Of a stretch of DNA of 64,000 nt, positions 25,940 to 37,201 are shown one piece after another; positions within the stretch are counted from its first letter, which is position 1; each line of letters opens with the position of its first letter. This stretch comes from Astropecten irregularis (Eukaryota; Echinodermata; Asteroidea; Paxillosida; Astropectinidae), in assembly GCA_963971285.1 (NCBI GenBank), contig OZ020256.1:7876501-7940500 (forward strand). The letters are read 5' to 3'. A program made the position numbers and the translations under genes. The notes beneath the pieces are model-generated. The model ran no database searches, had not been told where the DNA came from, and saw only the letters and a program-made list of their open reading frames with translations.

Positions 25940-27010
25940 CCCTCCTTCTAGATGCCTGTGCCCTCCCTATTGATGTCTGTGCCCGGGGCCCCTATGTCCT
26001 CCTGGACCCCCTGTTCCCCCAACCCCTTTGCACTCCCCCAGATCCCTTTGCACTCCCCATGGACCCCCTTGCACTCCCCTGAGCCCCTGTGAACTCCCGT
26101 GGACCACTGTGCATTCCCCTTGGACCCCTTTGTACACCCCTAGACCCCTTTTGTACTACCCTAGATCCCTTTGTACTCCCCTAGATCCCTTTGCACTCCC
26201 CTGAGCCCCTGTGCACTCCCATGGACCACTTGTGCACTCCCCTTGGACCCCTTTGTACACCCCTGGACCCCTTTGTACTCCCCTAGATCCCTTTGTACAC
26301 CCCTAGACCCCTTTGCACTCCCCTGAGCCCCTGTGAACTCCCATGGACCACTGTGCACTCCCCTTGGACCCCTTTGTACTCCCCTGGACCCCATTGCACT
26401 CCCCTTGGACCCCTTTGTACTCCCCTGGACCCCATTGCACTCCCCTTGGACCCCTTTGTACTCCCCTGGACCCCATTGCACTCCCCTGAGCCCCTGTGCA
26501 CTCCCATGGACCACTGTGCACTCCCCTTGGACCCCTTTGTACTCCCCTGGACCCCATTGCACTCCCCTTGGACCCCTTTGTACTCCCCTGGACCCCATTG
26601 CACTCCCCTGGATCCCTTTGTACTCCCCTAGATCCATTTGTACTCCACCCCCCCCCCACCCTTTGTACTCCCTGGATCCCTTTGTACTCCCCTAGATCCA
26701 TTTGTACTCCACCCCCCCCCCCACCCTTTGTACTCCCTGGATCCCTTTGTACTCCCCTAGATCCATTTGTACTCCACCCCCCCCCCCCACCCTTTGTACT
26801 CCCTGGATCCCTTTGTACTCCCCTAGATCCATTTGTACTCCACCCCCCCCCCACCCTTTGTACTCCCTGGATCCCTTTGTACTCCCTGGATCCCTTTGTA
26901 CTCCCCTAGATCCATTTGTACTCCACCCCCCCCCCCTCACCCTTTGTACTCCCTGGATCCCTTTGTATTCCCCTAGATCCCTTTGTACTCCCCTGGATCC
27001 CTGTTCACCA
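25940..27010. repeat. C-rich minisatellite, 20/21-bp units plus a 60-odd-bp higher unit
   Basis: The first part alternates CTCCCCTGGACCCCATTGCA (20 bp) and CTCCCCTTGGACCCCTTTGTA-type units. The second part (26640-26990) repeats a longer block containing a C8-C11 run and GATCCATTTGTACTCC about five times. Almost all guanines are on the - strand. Unit lengths keep several frames open on both strands, giving repetitive pseudo-proteins that I do not regard as genes. Confidence 0.9.
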
Positions 27011-27014
27011 ACAT

Positions 27015-27290
27015 CTGCTTAGCTGGCAGTTCTACATGATCTATTAAAAATGCAACACCTTGAAATATCTCTCTGGTTTTTACAAAATCTGACAATGCCG
27101 CGAAATCAAATATAAGTAGGTATTCGGAAAAGCCAAACTAAAATATGCCTTCGTTGATGTAAAAGGGCCACAAATATAACCCATGATTCGGCTTTAATGT
27201 TTTTTTGTGGCAAAACCGTGAATTTTCAAATTCACCATTAATAAACATCGTGTATAATGCAAGAGGTAAAGAAACAATACAATTCAATAC
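27015..27290. repeat. Dispersed repeat, copy 1 (pair with 29395-29610)
   Basis: It shares CTTAGCTGGCAG, ACCTTGAAATATCT and a later segment with the sequence at 29395-29610 in the same orientation, with moderate divergence. The two copies bracket the hAT-like element and the 16-bp minisatellite. Confidence 0.55.
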
Positions 27291-27304
27291 AATATACACA
27301 TCAC

Positions 27305-27733
27305 CAGTGTTGAAGTACTCATACTCGAACTCGATTACAACTCGAGTACCACTAAGTACTCGGCCCGTACTCGTAATTTCGTACTCGAACTCGTCCCCGA
27401 ACTCGACAAATTGTACTCGGTCAACTCGATCCCAATTGAAAGTACTAACTAACAAGGCGAGTAGAGATCGTGTATGTGGGGGAGAGGTTGTGCACAGTCA
27501 TGTACACAAGTACGAACGCATCATCACATTATCCGGGACGCATGGCTCGAAGGCGTAGTTTAAAAATTTACTCGGGATGTACTCGAACTTGGCCAATACA
27601 CGAACTCTGAAAAACTCGAACTCGGTGTTTTTTGCGCCAGGACTCGATCAAAAGTACTCGTACTTTGCCCGTACTAGGCACTGAGTGTACTCGGAAAACT
27701 CCGTACTCGAATTTGGTACTGACTTCAACACTG
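27305..27733. mobile_element. hAT-like MITE filled with ACTCG-rich degenerate repeats
   Basis: Terminal inverted repeats of at least 12 bp: CAGTGTTGAAGT at the left and ACTTCAACACTG (one base interrupted) at the right. The interior is a degenerate array of TACTCG/AACTCG motifs. The CAG..CTG ends are typical of hAT elements. The flanking 8-mers are not identical, so the target duplication is not confirmed. Confidence 0.6.
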
Positions 27734-27804
27734 ATACACACATTCGCTTACCTACTTGGAGCTGGTTAATTAATATAGCTTGAATACCAGCGTCAGTGGA
27801 GCCA

Positions 27805-28690
27805 CCTTTCATTGGTGACATCTTTCATTGGTGACATCTTTCATCGGTGACATCTTGCAGTGGTGACATCTTTCATCGGTGACACATTCACAGGTGGTGA
27901 CATGTTCACAGGTGGTGACATCGTGCAATGGTGACATCTTGCATTGGTGACATCTTTCAAGGGTGACATCTTGCAGTGATGGCATATTGCAGTGGTGACA
28001 CATTCACAGTTGTGACATCTTGCAATGGTGACATCTTTCATTGTAGACATCTTTCAGGGGTGACATCCTACAATGGTGACCTCTTTCAAGGGTGGCATCT
28101 TGAAATGGTGACCTCTTTCATGGGTGACATCTTGCAGTGGTGACATCTTTCATCGGTGACACATTCAGAGGTGGTGACATGTTCACAGGTGGTGACAGCG
28201 TGCAATGGTGACATATTGCATTGGTGACATCTTTCAAGGGTGACATCTTGCAGTGATGGCATATTGCAGTGGTGACACATTCACAGTTGTGACATCTTGC
28301 AATGGTGACATCTTTCATTGGTGACATCTTTCAGGGGTGACATCCTACAATGGTGACCTCTTTCAAGGGTGGCATCTTGAAATGGTGACCTCTATCAAGG
28401 GTGGCATCTTACAGTGATGACATCTTCCAGTAGTGACCTCTTGCAATGGTGACCTCTTTCATGGGTGACATCTTACAGTGATGACATCTTGCAGTAGTGA
28501 CATCTTGCAATGGTGACCTCTTTCAAGGGTGGCATCTTACAGTGATGACATCTTCCAGTAGTGACATCTTGCAATGGTGACCTCTTTCATGGGTGACATC
28601 TTACAGTGATGACATCTTGCAAGAGTGACATCTTGTTGTAGTGACATCTTGCAGTAGTGACATCTTGTTCTAGTGACATCTTACAGATTG
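27805..28690. repeat. Minisatellite, about 16-bp unit (GGTGACATCTTTCATT type)
   Basis: GGTGACATCTTNCANT-type units repeat about 55 times with 14-18 bp spacing. A larger block is duplicated with an offset of 277 bp (27860-28080 against 28137-28357). Open frames on the - strand that look rich in Cys and His arise from the repeat and are not zinc fingers. Confidence 0.93.
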
Positions 28691-29394
28691 TGGGTTTTAA
28701 TCCAGTCATGGGTTTATAGTGGAATGGATTGAATTGAAATTTCGTCAGAAGATGTGCTGAGAGATACTGAATGCAATGTAAAATATCTGAAAACATATAC
28801 ATGTATTTCCTTTTCATATTTTGTTTCAAATGGGTATCGTTTTGATGTATAGTGGTGGCCACTTTCACATTTATAACGCCATATTTTCATTTCTCATTCA
28901 TTCCAACCCCTAACCGAAGGGTTCTTCCTCAAACCGTACTATTATTCGTCCAAATTTACAAGTGAAGTTCCCAACAGTATCACTCAACAATCGCAGGGTC
29001 GCCCATCTAAATCATTGAAACCCCGTCCACCCTTGCATTGCATGAATCCCGTGTGAACAATTATTTCTTCATTTTCAAACGATTCTTATCTGCAACACCA
29101 TGTATTACAGTCCCAACGACCTCTCAACCATTCAATCTCAGGTTTTGTCAACAGTCACTGAAATTGCTACATTGTGATTTCATTACATCCATTCTTATAT
29201 CAGTGACTGAAAAACCAAATTACATTAATACCGATAGCGATAGAAACGCGACATGCCGTTGGTAGAATATTGACACGACGATATTCTGTATAGTACGAAC
29301 TAAATGTAGATGATTACGAGTGCAATATTATAGCAGAGAGCCAAACCAATAAAATATATACTGTATATGTATTCAGTTCAATATCTACACAGCT

Positions 29395-29610
29395 GCTAAG
29401 CTGGCAGGTTTACTGATATATAAAAATCCGATATACCTTGAAATATCTTGAGATGATTAACACCACACTCCAAATCAACTCTGTAACTGAGCGCTCTTGA
29501 CATTTGCAATACCGCAATGTACAGGATGCAGTTCTATTTGTGAGACGGTAAGATCCAACTATATTCGCGGTTTGTTCAAATTTCACATTTAAGGTGAAAA
29601 TATAACCTGT
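29395..29610. repeat. Dispersed repeat, copy 2
   Basis: It begins GCTGCTAAGCTGGCAG and includes TACCTTGAAATATCTT. It is homologous to 27015-27290 in the same orientation; the class is unknown. Confidence 0.55.
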
Positions 29611-31189
29611 ATTTCTTATTAACTTATTCTTTTTTTCTTTTTTATTGGCTTTTTAAGATATCTCATGTTAAATGTAAAATTAAGAAATCTCTTCAAAAAA
29701 CAAGTGACCAGTACAACCAAGTTTCCAAATTAAGAAACGTAGAGAAAATTGCAAACAATTCACATTACAAACCGAAGCGTCGCTGATAATCAGTACAAAC
29801 GCAAAGCATCTGGTAGACGACCATCCAAGATGTGTGCTCCACTTTGAATAGAAACACGTTTCCGTCATCTTACATTTTGCATAATCAATCTCACAAATCG
29901 TTCCTGCTTGTGCTGATCCGTCTCTTCCAAATTAAGTGAAATGCTATGCAGACAGCCGCCATATTAAAATGGACATGGCGTAACTAGGCCGTCGAATTCA
30001 ATTTAAACGTAAATGGAACATGCTTAAATTAACTTTTTTTTCTTAAGAAACAATAAAACGAATACCAATTTTGATGAAATGTGTACATATTATAATGTGT
30101 ATAATAAGAATATGATTAATACAAACGGAATAAGAAACTATGTGCCAGTACCATTGACTTGGGAAAGAAGCGTATGACATGCAAATTGCAAGTACATTGC
30201 AAGCAGTCAATAGGAGGTGGGTAGTAGTATTTGAATTTGAATAGTTAGAATCAATACCACAGCTGCTTGCTGCCACACAATACTATAGCCCCAAGGCAGC
30301 AAATATCATATTGCCTTTGAAGTCTGCGAAGTTTGATCTCCTTGTTTTTGCAAGCTCTTTGATTGGACTATTATTATAGAGGAGGCATTTTTTACTAAAG
30401 ATCGAGAACTGTGAGTTGGCTTTTGAAATAAGTTTATTTTTGGCAAACCAATCAATGAAAAACTAAACAGGGCAACAAATGTGTTGAATTGCATAGATGT
30501 GTGATTTGTAGCAAGTTATTTATTGTTTACTGCCCTTTGAAAACACTTTCAATGTGGTTGAGTATCAGCATGAACTCAAACGATGCATCTTTGTACATGT
30601 TCTTGATCATTAATACTCAGATCTGAAGGCGGCTATCTGGTTTCTACTTTCAGGCGTTGACAGTCACGTGACACCGCGTGACTTTAAGAATCAGACAATA
30701 GACCGACCCGTCTGCCTTTCAATACCTTCCAAATCAACCTCAGTACGATGCCATCAACCTCAGTAGACAATTGTCTCTTTCAATATGCAGATAGTGTCTT
30801 GATTTCACATTTCATCTGTACGTATTTGGATGTAAGGGTACCTATTACGAGTATGCCCCGAAATTATTATCAGCTTCAATCGAGAGATGCTAAAAACAGG
30901 TGACGTATAGGCATCGGGAACTTATTATTACAGCAGTATATGCGATTTTGCATCACGGTGGGAGTATACCTGTCCTATATATTATACTACATATAGTTTT
31001 ATTCAGCGAGTTAAAATAAACCTTGAAATATAAAGTAGGCCTGTAATTAAATTGAAACGCACCGAATCAGCGACTAAAACGACAAGATGCTGCGACGTTT
31101 CCTTTCTTTAATTTTCGAAAAGATCAACGCCAGACACAATATAAAACCTAGCACCCACATGCTTATTTTGTCAAGACAAATCACTCAAA
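29611..31189. other. Intergenic, nothing recognised
   Basis: No coding frame with domain character, no RNA gene and no clear repeat boundaries were seen. Confidence 0.4.
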
Positions 31190-31492
31190 AGTGTAATATA
31201 TGATTGGTAAAGGTCACAGAAAAGCACTTACACTTTGTCTGATCAAACATCTATACAGGAAATAATGAACCTGTGCAAAATTTAGCTCAATCGGACATCT
31301 GAGTCACAAGAAAATAGCAACAATTCGACTCAGACTCGGTCGTTGTTTGACTAATTTCTGGATAAATACAGCATTTCATGCAGAAATATTTTAACGGTAT
31401 GTTTGTACCTGCACCGTCTTCTTTTCCAGAAAGTTATACGTAAATATGTGAACATTTCTGTTTGGGTTTGATACCAATCCTGTACTGAACCT
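31190..31492 (-). mobile_element. A1 element, about 303 bp, inverted
   Basis: The right end CCAATCCTGTACTGAACCT precedes TTAA at 31493-31496; the left end GTGTAATATATGATTGG is decayed. On the - strand it contains CAGATGTCCGATTGAGCTAA (31285-31304), a second empty copy of the foldback target. Confidence 0.7.
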
Positions 31493-31496
31493 TTAA

Positions 31497-33169
31497 TCCA
31501 CTGACAGCAAACATCCCCACATACAACACCCCATGCACGCCATAAAGTATGTCTGATTCAATTAGAAATGGACCATTTTTGCAGACTGTTTTGATAAAAA
31601 AGCAGTTGTAACGATTAAATTTGAATATTAACTATTTGCGTAGTTTGGATTACCAACGGCATATGTTTCAATACTAACCACGGTTCAGGCTCTCGACGAA
31701 AAAAGAAGAAGTTGTTTTCAAGTAAAATCGCAAGCATCACCCAGAATGTTTGACACTAGCAAATTTGGAGGAAAAAAGGTAAAACTAGCATTTTGTAGTT
31801 CGTCCTTGTTTATTGTAGTTTCCACAAGACATATTTAGACAGTGAATTCTATTTGCGTGAGTTTGGACGTTGAATTTATCTTTACCGACTAGTTCGTCTT
31901 GAGCAGTGGACAAATAGACGTCTACTCAAGCAGTGGAGTGGAATTGTCCATTAATTGTGTATAGACTATAGAGACATGCAAAATGTAGTTTTTTCATGGA
32001 ACAACGAAAGAAAAACCTCTTATACCAAGCCTGACAAAACAAAACAAAACAAAGCGAAGCAAAAACGAGGAAATTCCCTTCCGGCAACAAAGTTACAAAT
32101 CTCAGAAATCAGCATGCATAGACCTACTTTATAATATACAGAAATTACACATATAGACACATTACGTAATGCGGAAATGTCTCCAACCAGATTGCCAAAT
32201 ACTTAGCAAATGAAACTTTCATGTCGGAATTCAAAAAATCGCAGAATTCCACTAAATTGTGTGACATTGTATACAAGTAAATTTATTTGCAACAATAAGT
32301 TTGCAACAATATAACTGCCGTTAACTTTGTCTATTTTTCACTCATCTGCTGATAAGCCCCACTCCCCCTCACTCCTTCCATCCAGTTACTCCTCTATTTC
32401 TCTCTTATTGTGAGACAATTCTTTTAAAGTATGTTTGTCATTGAATGTTCCACAGATTTGGTCACGATGTACTCATTACTGTATAGTATAAATCTTAACA
32501 ATGGCGACATCGGGGAATACTACATGGTAATGCCCACAAGACTCATTATTACCATTGCCAACCCGTGCTTTGGTTCCTGTATTATAGGACTCGCCACTAG
32601 AAAGGATGGAACAACGAATCGTGTGATGATGCGTGATAACGGTATCTACTCATTCCCAAGAGATAGTGACTGGTTTGAATGCGATATACATGTATTAGAC
32701 ATACATGCGAGTGGTTGTTGTTTTCCCAGATGGGCAGCTCCAGGTATTAACCCGAATAAAAATAACATATAATTATAAAGATATAATGGACATAATCTTT
32801 ATGAATTCACGTGGCCTTGTTAAGCATCGTATTGTGTCTCCTTGTACTTCGTTCAATTGGGAATTCAACGGTCGGTTTAAGTCTGCGAAATGAACATTAC
32901 AAAAAGCATGGTAATTCTATAAGCATTTGCTTAGTACTGACATTGCATAAATTTGGATTGTCTTCATTTTTGACTTTGACATAAACCACACTTAAGGTCT
33001 GAATCCAAAATGGCATCATTAGTTTGCCAAGATAAATGATCAATACTTACATGTATCTATATATAAGCTGTTTTCCATAATGTAGATTACAAACTGTATG
33101 ATTTTTGTTTCATTAGGGATATTTTGCTGAGCCACGTTTAGGTCAGTTATTCACCAAGGCACACTCCAA
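31497..33169. other. Intergenic with one doubtful open frame
   Basis: A + strand frame at 32431-32772 (113 aa) has no recognised domain. Part of it (32455-32526) is bracketed by AG and GT, so a small exon cannot be excluded. Nothing else was identified. Confidence 0.25.
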
Positions 33170-33755
33170 TGTACAGAACATACCCAAACAGTTGGGTATG
33201 AAGAAAACCAGCTGGTAGAAATATTCCGTTAAAATATTTCCGCCTGAAATGGTATATTTATCCTGAAATTAGTCAAACGAAGACCGAAAACAGTTGTGAT
33301 CTCGTGGTAAGATCAAAACTTATTTTTTATAAAAAAAAAATAGCGATCCCGGAGCAATCATTTGTCGATTTTCGGAGATCGATACCAGTACGGTAGTATA
33401 TATACGGTTTTACATCCGGTAAGAACGGTTTTTACCTCGGTAAGAACGGTGGTACATCGGTGGGATATCGGTGACAAAATATAGCAACGGCAGGTGACGG
33501 TAAACGGTTTACTTATTGCTCGGCAGCGCATCGGCAGACATTATTTTATTAGCACGTTCAAACCTTTTTACCGTCGCCTGCCGTTCTTAATATTGTCGCC
33601 GATGTCCTACCGATGTACTACCGTTCTGAGTACATCCTTCGTACCTATGTGAAACCGTATAGTACTACTGTACTACCGATCCCCGAAAATCGACAAATGT
33701 GTACTACGGTATCGCTCCGGCGAGTCAGATCGGCTAGGACTGGTGTGATGACAGG
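33170..33755. mobile_element. A1 fragment carrying a nested palindromic MITE
   Basis: The sequence at 33178-33330 (ACATACCCAAACAG, TTTCCGCCTGAAATGG, GACCGAAAACAGT) matches the left half of A1 at 24653 and 61320. It is interrupted at about 33349 by the palindromic element; the remainder of A1 is not clearly recognisable beyond it. Confidence 0.55.
33350..33719. mobile_element. Palindromic MITE, about 370 bp
   Basis: The two halves are inverted relatives across almost the whole length. CGGAGC..ATTTGTCGATTTTCGG at the left matches the reverse complement of CCGAAAATCGACAAAT..GCTCCG at the right, and inner GGCAGGTGACGGTAAA-type segments also pair around a centre near 33530. No target duplication was identified. 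Confidence 0.75.
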
Positions 33756-33756
33756 G

Positions 33757-34184
33757 CTTTTATATCATACTTTGGTTTTTATCAAAGAAATGCAGATTCA
33801 TATACAGAAATAATGGGAGACTTTGGAGAACCGGTCTTCAAGTCAACAGCGCACACGCGTTGTTTTGCGCCTGCGCTGTTCTGTGTGCGCGTGAGCTGTT
33901 GACTTGAAGACCGGCTCTCCAAAGTCTCCCATAATATCAAGGAAAATAATCATCTGGTATGAAAATTTCTGTCCCATACGGTGCCCACTTTTTGAAAAGA
34001 GTGAAAAAGTCCACATTATTATTTTAGTCTTTTCACTGTTATTTCTTTTCTTTAAAAGATCCTAATAGTTTTTGGTATTGGCCTCTCTTTTTTTAGAAAA
34101 ATGTTAACGGTATATTTTCTACCATCACCATCTTTATACCCTGTAAGTTATATAGGTATGGTACCAAAGTATGATACTATATCT
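33757..34184 (+). mobile_element. A2 element with a nested 120-bp MITE
   Basis: It starts within the A2 left end (ATATCATACTTTGGTTTTT) and ends ATGATACTATATCT before TTAA (34185-34188). Characteristic internal blocks are CCATACGGTGCCCACTTTTT and GTTAACGGTAT. It is interrupted at 33813-33932. Confidence 0.7.
33813..33932. mobile_element. Palindromic MITE, 120 bp, AATA target duplication
   Basis: The left arm ATGGGAGACTTTGGAGA and the right arm TCTCCAAAGTCTCCCAT are perfect inverted ends, with pairing continuing about 45 bp. It is flanked by AATA at 33809-33812 and 33933-33936. Removing it with one AATA restores AAATATCAAGG, the sequence found in other A2 copies. Confidence 0.85.
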
Positions 34185-34514
34185 TTAACTCGAAAAATGA
34201 TGGCCATTCACTACGTGTGTGGGTAGCTTTGAGTTTTCGTCTCGTGAGGCTGTTAGCAAAATGTGTAATGTGTTCTCTTCCTAGCTCTATGGTTTGATGC
34301 AGTTGTTTGACATCGTAGCCGCACACGCGACCGACCGGCCACACAAGGAGAGCACGTGCTGAGGAGACGGCCCGCGTCTTGTTTTTCTCGTGTGCCACGG
34401 CATACTGTTGCGTAGGCATTCCTCGCTTGTCCATCCAACAGACACCAAATATTCAGTAAATTCTTTATAAATTCGAGTGTAGGAGCAACATACTGACAAG
34501 GATGCCAAATCTTC

Positions 34515-34916
34515 TTATGTACTAGCCGCGGTTGCGTAGGTTGGGTTGGTAGTGATGATGGTTGTTGAGGTCTTTGGGATATAGGAGATCCCTTGGACCT
34601 GGCGAGTCGTGAGGGGGACGAGTTGATACCCCCATTGGGACAGTTGGAGGTACTTCCATTGCTGCTTGTCCCGAAGGGACGTAAACGTCTGCTGGAAGAC
34701 CTTGTCGAAATCCTGGCAGTGTAGGAACGACTTGAGGGATACGTCGGTGGCGGCAATGTCCTTGTCTAGGTGGCTCAGGGTGAGTGCGGTGTGGGAGATG
34801 CGTTCCCCAGAGAAGGGCTTGACTGGCTGCTGGTAGGATGTGGTTGGATCGGTTGTTCCGAATGGGATCGTGAAGCCTAAGGCCTGGTGGGGTGATGCAT
34901 GAGACTTATAGCGCAC
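34515..34916 (-). CDS. Candidate coding exon of an unrecognised protein (about 133 codons)
   Basis: An open frame in a locally GC-richer patch, with a strong preference for C or G at third codon positions and a balanced, protein-like composition. It has no transmembrane segment or signal peptide and no domain that I can name; Tyr, Gln, Ser and Thr are frequent. The frame has no ATG near its start: it opens after a TGA about 15 bases upstream of a GTG. It is therefore more likely a terminal exon entered by splicing, or a fragment, than a complete gene. It ends at TAA (34515-34517). The sequence just downstream (34180-34510) has open frames but weaker coding character. It could be a lineage-specific gene or a decayed one. 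Confidence 0.35.
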   Translation of the reverse strand: MRYKSHASPHQALGFTIPFGTTDPTTSYQQPVKPFSGERISHTALTLSHLDKDIAATDVSLKSFLHCQDFDKVFQQTFTSLRDKQQWKYLQLSQWGYQLVPLTTRQVQGISYIPKTSTTIITTNPTYATAAST

Positions 34917-35001
34917 AAACGCCTGGCTTCACGGCACACACTCTCCTGAGATCGGCCAGAGTACATTTGCCGAAACTTCCGCGTCAATATCTCTTCTCAC
35001 C

Positions 35002-35017
35002 GGTTCTTTTCAGAACC
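35002..35017 (+). promoter_or_regulatory. Histone-type 3' stem-loop motif without a histone gene
   Basis: The 16-base sequence GGTTCTTTTCAGAACC fits the metazoan histone mRNA stem-loop consensus exactly (6-bp stem GGYYYU/ARRRCC and a TTTC loop). A purine-rich stretch (AGAAAAGAAA, 35026-35035) lies where a U7-binding downstream element would be. No histone coding sequence lies upstream on this strand; it may be a coincidence or a relic. Confidence 0.4.
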
Positions 35018-35039
35018 ACTCCTCTAGAAAAGAAATACA

Positions 35040-37079
35040 TGGTGTCTCCGCAAACCTTCCTTTCTTACATGTATGTTACTAAAGCTTCAAATCCTACTTA
35101 CATAAAAAAATCGGTCAGATGTGATGAGTGTTAAATGATATTGAGCAACCGATTACATTGAACAATTTGTTCTTAATACTTCACAATTCACAAATTGATC
35201 CATTCAGATACACACGGTATGCTATTTCCTACGTTTGCCGTATCCTTTTGTGATTGGTTTTTCCTCCCTCTTATTACTCATTGTAATTTAGGAATAGGAC
35301 GTTCTAAACCCCAAACCCTACTCAGTGTAAAAATGTTTATGTGTAGATTTAATTCTGCAAAACACTATATTCTTAGGTTTTGCAGCAAAGGACAATAAGG
35401 TTACATACACGTATCTCCGAGAAATACATCACCAGTCACTGTTCTTCTTTTGAACATTTGGAATTTAGATTTTAAGTGAGAGGCGATAATTACACGGGGC
35501 TACGATTTTTCATGACCCCTCCCAAAATAGCCGACCTTTAGGCCAGCCAATATAGAAACACAGTCAAAGAAACTCCTTTGACCTATTCCTTGACGGACAA
35601 TTTACAATCTGCTGCGCAAATTAAATTCAGTTAAGACCGACGATAGCTACAGGGGATATATCATAAAGCATTAGGTGTAGCAAGTATGAATTCTTTAATC
35701 AAGCGTTTCCAATCAATCAACTATAACAGTTGGCGGTGAATGTATAGATCTCATGCAAAAGGCTGAAATGTGTGAAGCGTAATTCGGAAATCTACAGCAG
35801 ACGGTATGTGTTCTTTACTGTCAAATTGGTAATCATGTACATGGATATCCTTCACACATACAAAATGCTGGTTTTTCTCACATATATTTTTCTCAAGAAG
35901 AAAGGATTGTATGCTTTGAGTGTATGTTTTCATTAAACAAATGCTTCACCGTGCGAAGAATAGACCTTGTGCATTATTATTTACATTATGTTAATACGAT
36001 ACAGCTAGCCTCCACGAGTCAGTAATCTAGACGTATACTTTGTCATATATCAGTCGACATTTCAGTATACCTTGGAGATATCTCAGGTGATATTGATCTA
36101 AAGCACAATAAGAATGACATCAAAATGACAGTTTATATTTCTGTTAAAATAGTTGGAGTTAGTAGTGCCTGACATTCCAAATTATCTTTCATCAGGCTCA
36201 GTTGGCGTTATTGTACTTATATGCACTGTAAGTCCTATATTCTGGTTGCCTGAGCAGTTTGCAGAAGTGCAGCCACTTATTTCTTCTGTTATACCTTTTG
36301 GTATTATTGGGTCTTTTTTTTATTGAAGTCATTCCATACTGGCGAGAGGGAATACATGCGTAATTATATTGCCGGTCAAGTATCTCCCCTGAAGAGTTGT
36401 CAAATGAGGTGCCAACTCAGGCGGAAAGCATGACGTTATTAACGCCGAGAACGACAGCTGTGTGCTGCATGTGTTCTTGATTACAAAGCCGTAACATCAA
36501 GCCAAGTGAATGTCCTAGCATTTTAATTTCAACCAATGACACCGAATACAAATTTCCATTTAAAAAATTCCGAAACTGTCTGTACGCCTAAACAAATAAA
36601 GTGTGCTTGTATTTATACGGAAACCAATAGTCACTAAAACAAATACTATACGGTAATCCTAACCGCTCGTAAATCATGTTGAGTCCCACAAGCTCAGGTC
36701 TACAGTGTGGAGGCATATCATGTATAATGGTTGTCATTCAAATTCATAATGAACATACGTCATTTATATCAATATCCTTCATCTCCATAGTGTTATTGAA
36801 TCTGCGTTGAATTTGTCATTGATATTAATAAATTATGTAGAACAGCACTGATCGTAAAAAAATATTACATTGCGTCGATATAACTACTGCAGCTGCATAA
36901 TGTTACTAGTTAGTGTGCCTTACCGTCAGTTGTGTAGGTCATGTCATGCAAATGGCTGCCAATAAGGCTGGGACTGTTTCGTCTGTTCACTTCACTACTG
37001 AACGGAATAATAGTAAAGATATAATAAATAATCATCAAATAATCACAAGGGAAACTGACTGAATTTAAAGTCTTTAAAA
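35040..37079. other. Intergenic, nothing recognised
   Basis: AT-rich DNA without a supported gene, RNA or repeat family. Confidence 0.4.
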
Positions 37080-37165
37080 AGTGAACAAAGAAAAATTGAC
37101 TGAAGCGGGATTCGAACCGGCGACCTCCTGAACACCTTATACCTTTTATGTGTTCACTTTTCAAA
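37030..37165 (-). mobile_element. SINE1 copy, minus orientation, truncated
   Basis: On the - strand it has the 3' part with TTCAGTCAGTTTCCCTTGTG (37045-37066), the tail GTTCACTTTTTAAAGACTTT, box B (GGTTCGAATCCC, near 37113) and part of the anticodon region. It is broken near 37140 and followed by a second fragment of the tail (GTTCACTTTTCAAAG). Confidence 0.75.
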
Positions 37166-37201
37166 GATGCAATAATACCAAGAAAACCATGTAGACCTTT
37201 A

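Noticed and set aside
26161..26940. Long Gly/Val/Gln- or Pro/Leu-rich open frames on both strands
   Set aside because: They are generated by the 20/21-bp C-rich minisatellite, which keeps several frames open at once; no start context or non-repetitive part.
27809..28327. Cys/His-rich frames resembling zinc fingers
   Set aside because: The Cys and His come from the repeated GGTGACATC unit; spacing does not match any finger, and the array is a simple minisatellite.
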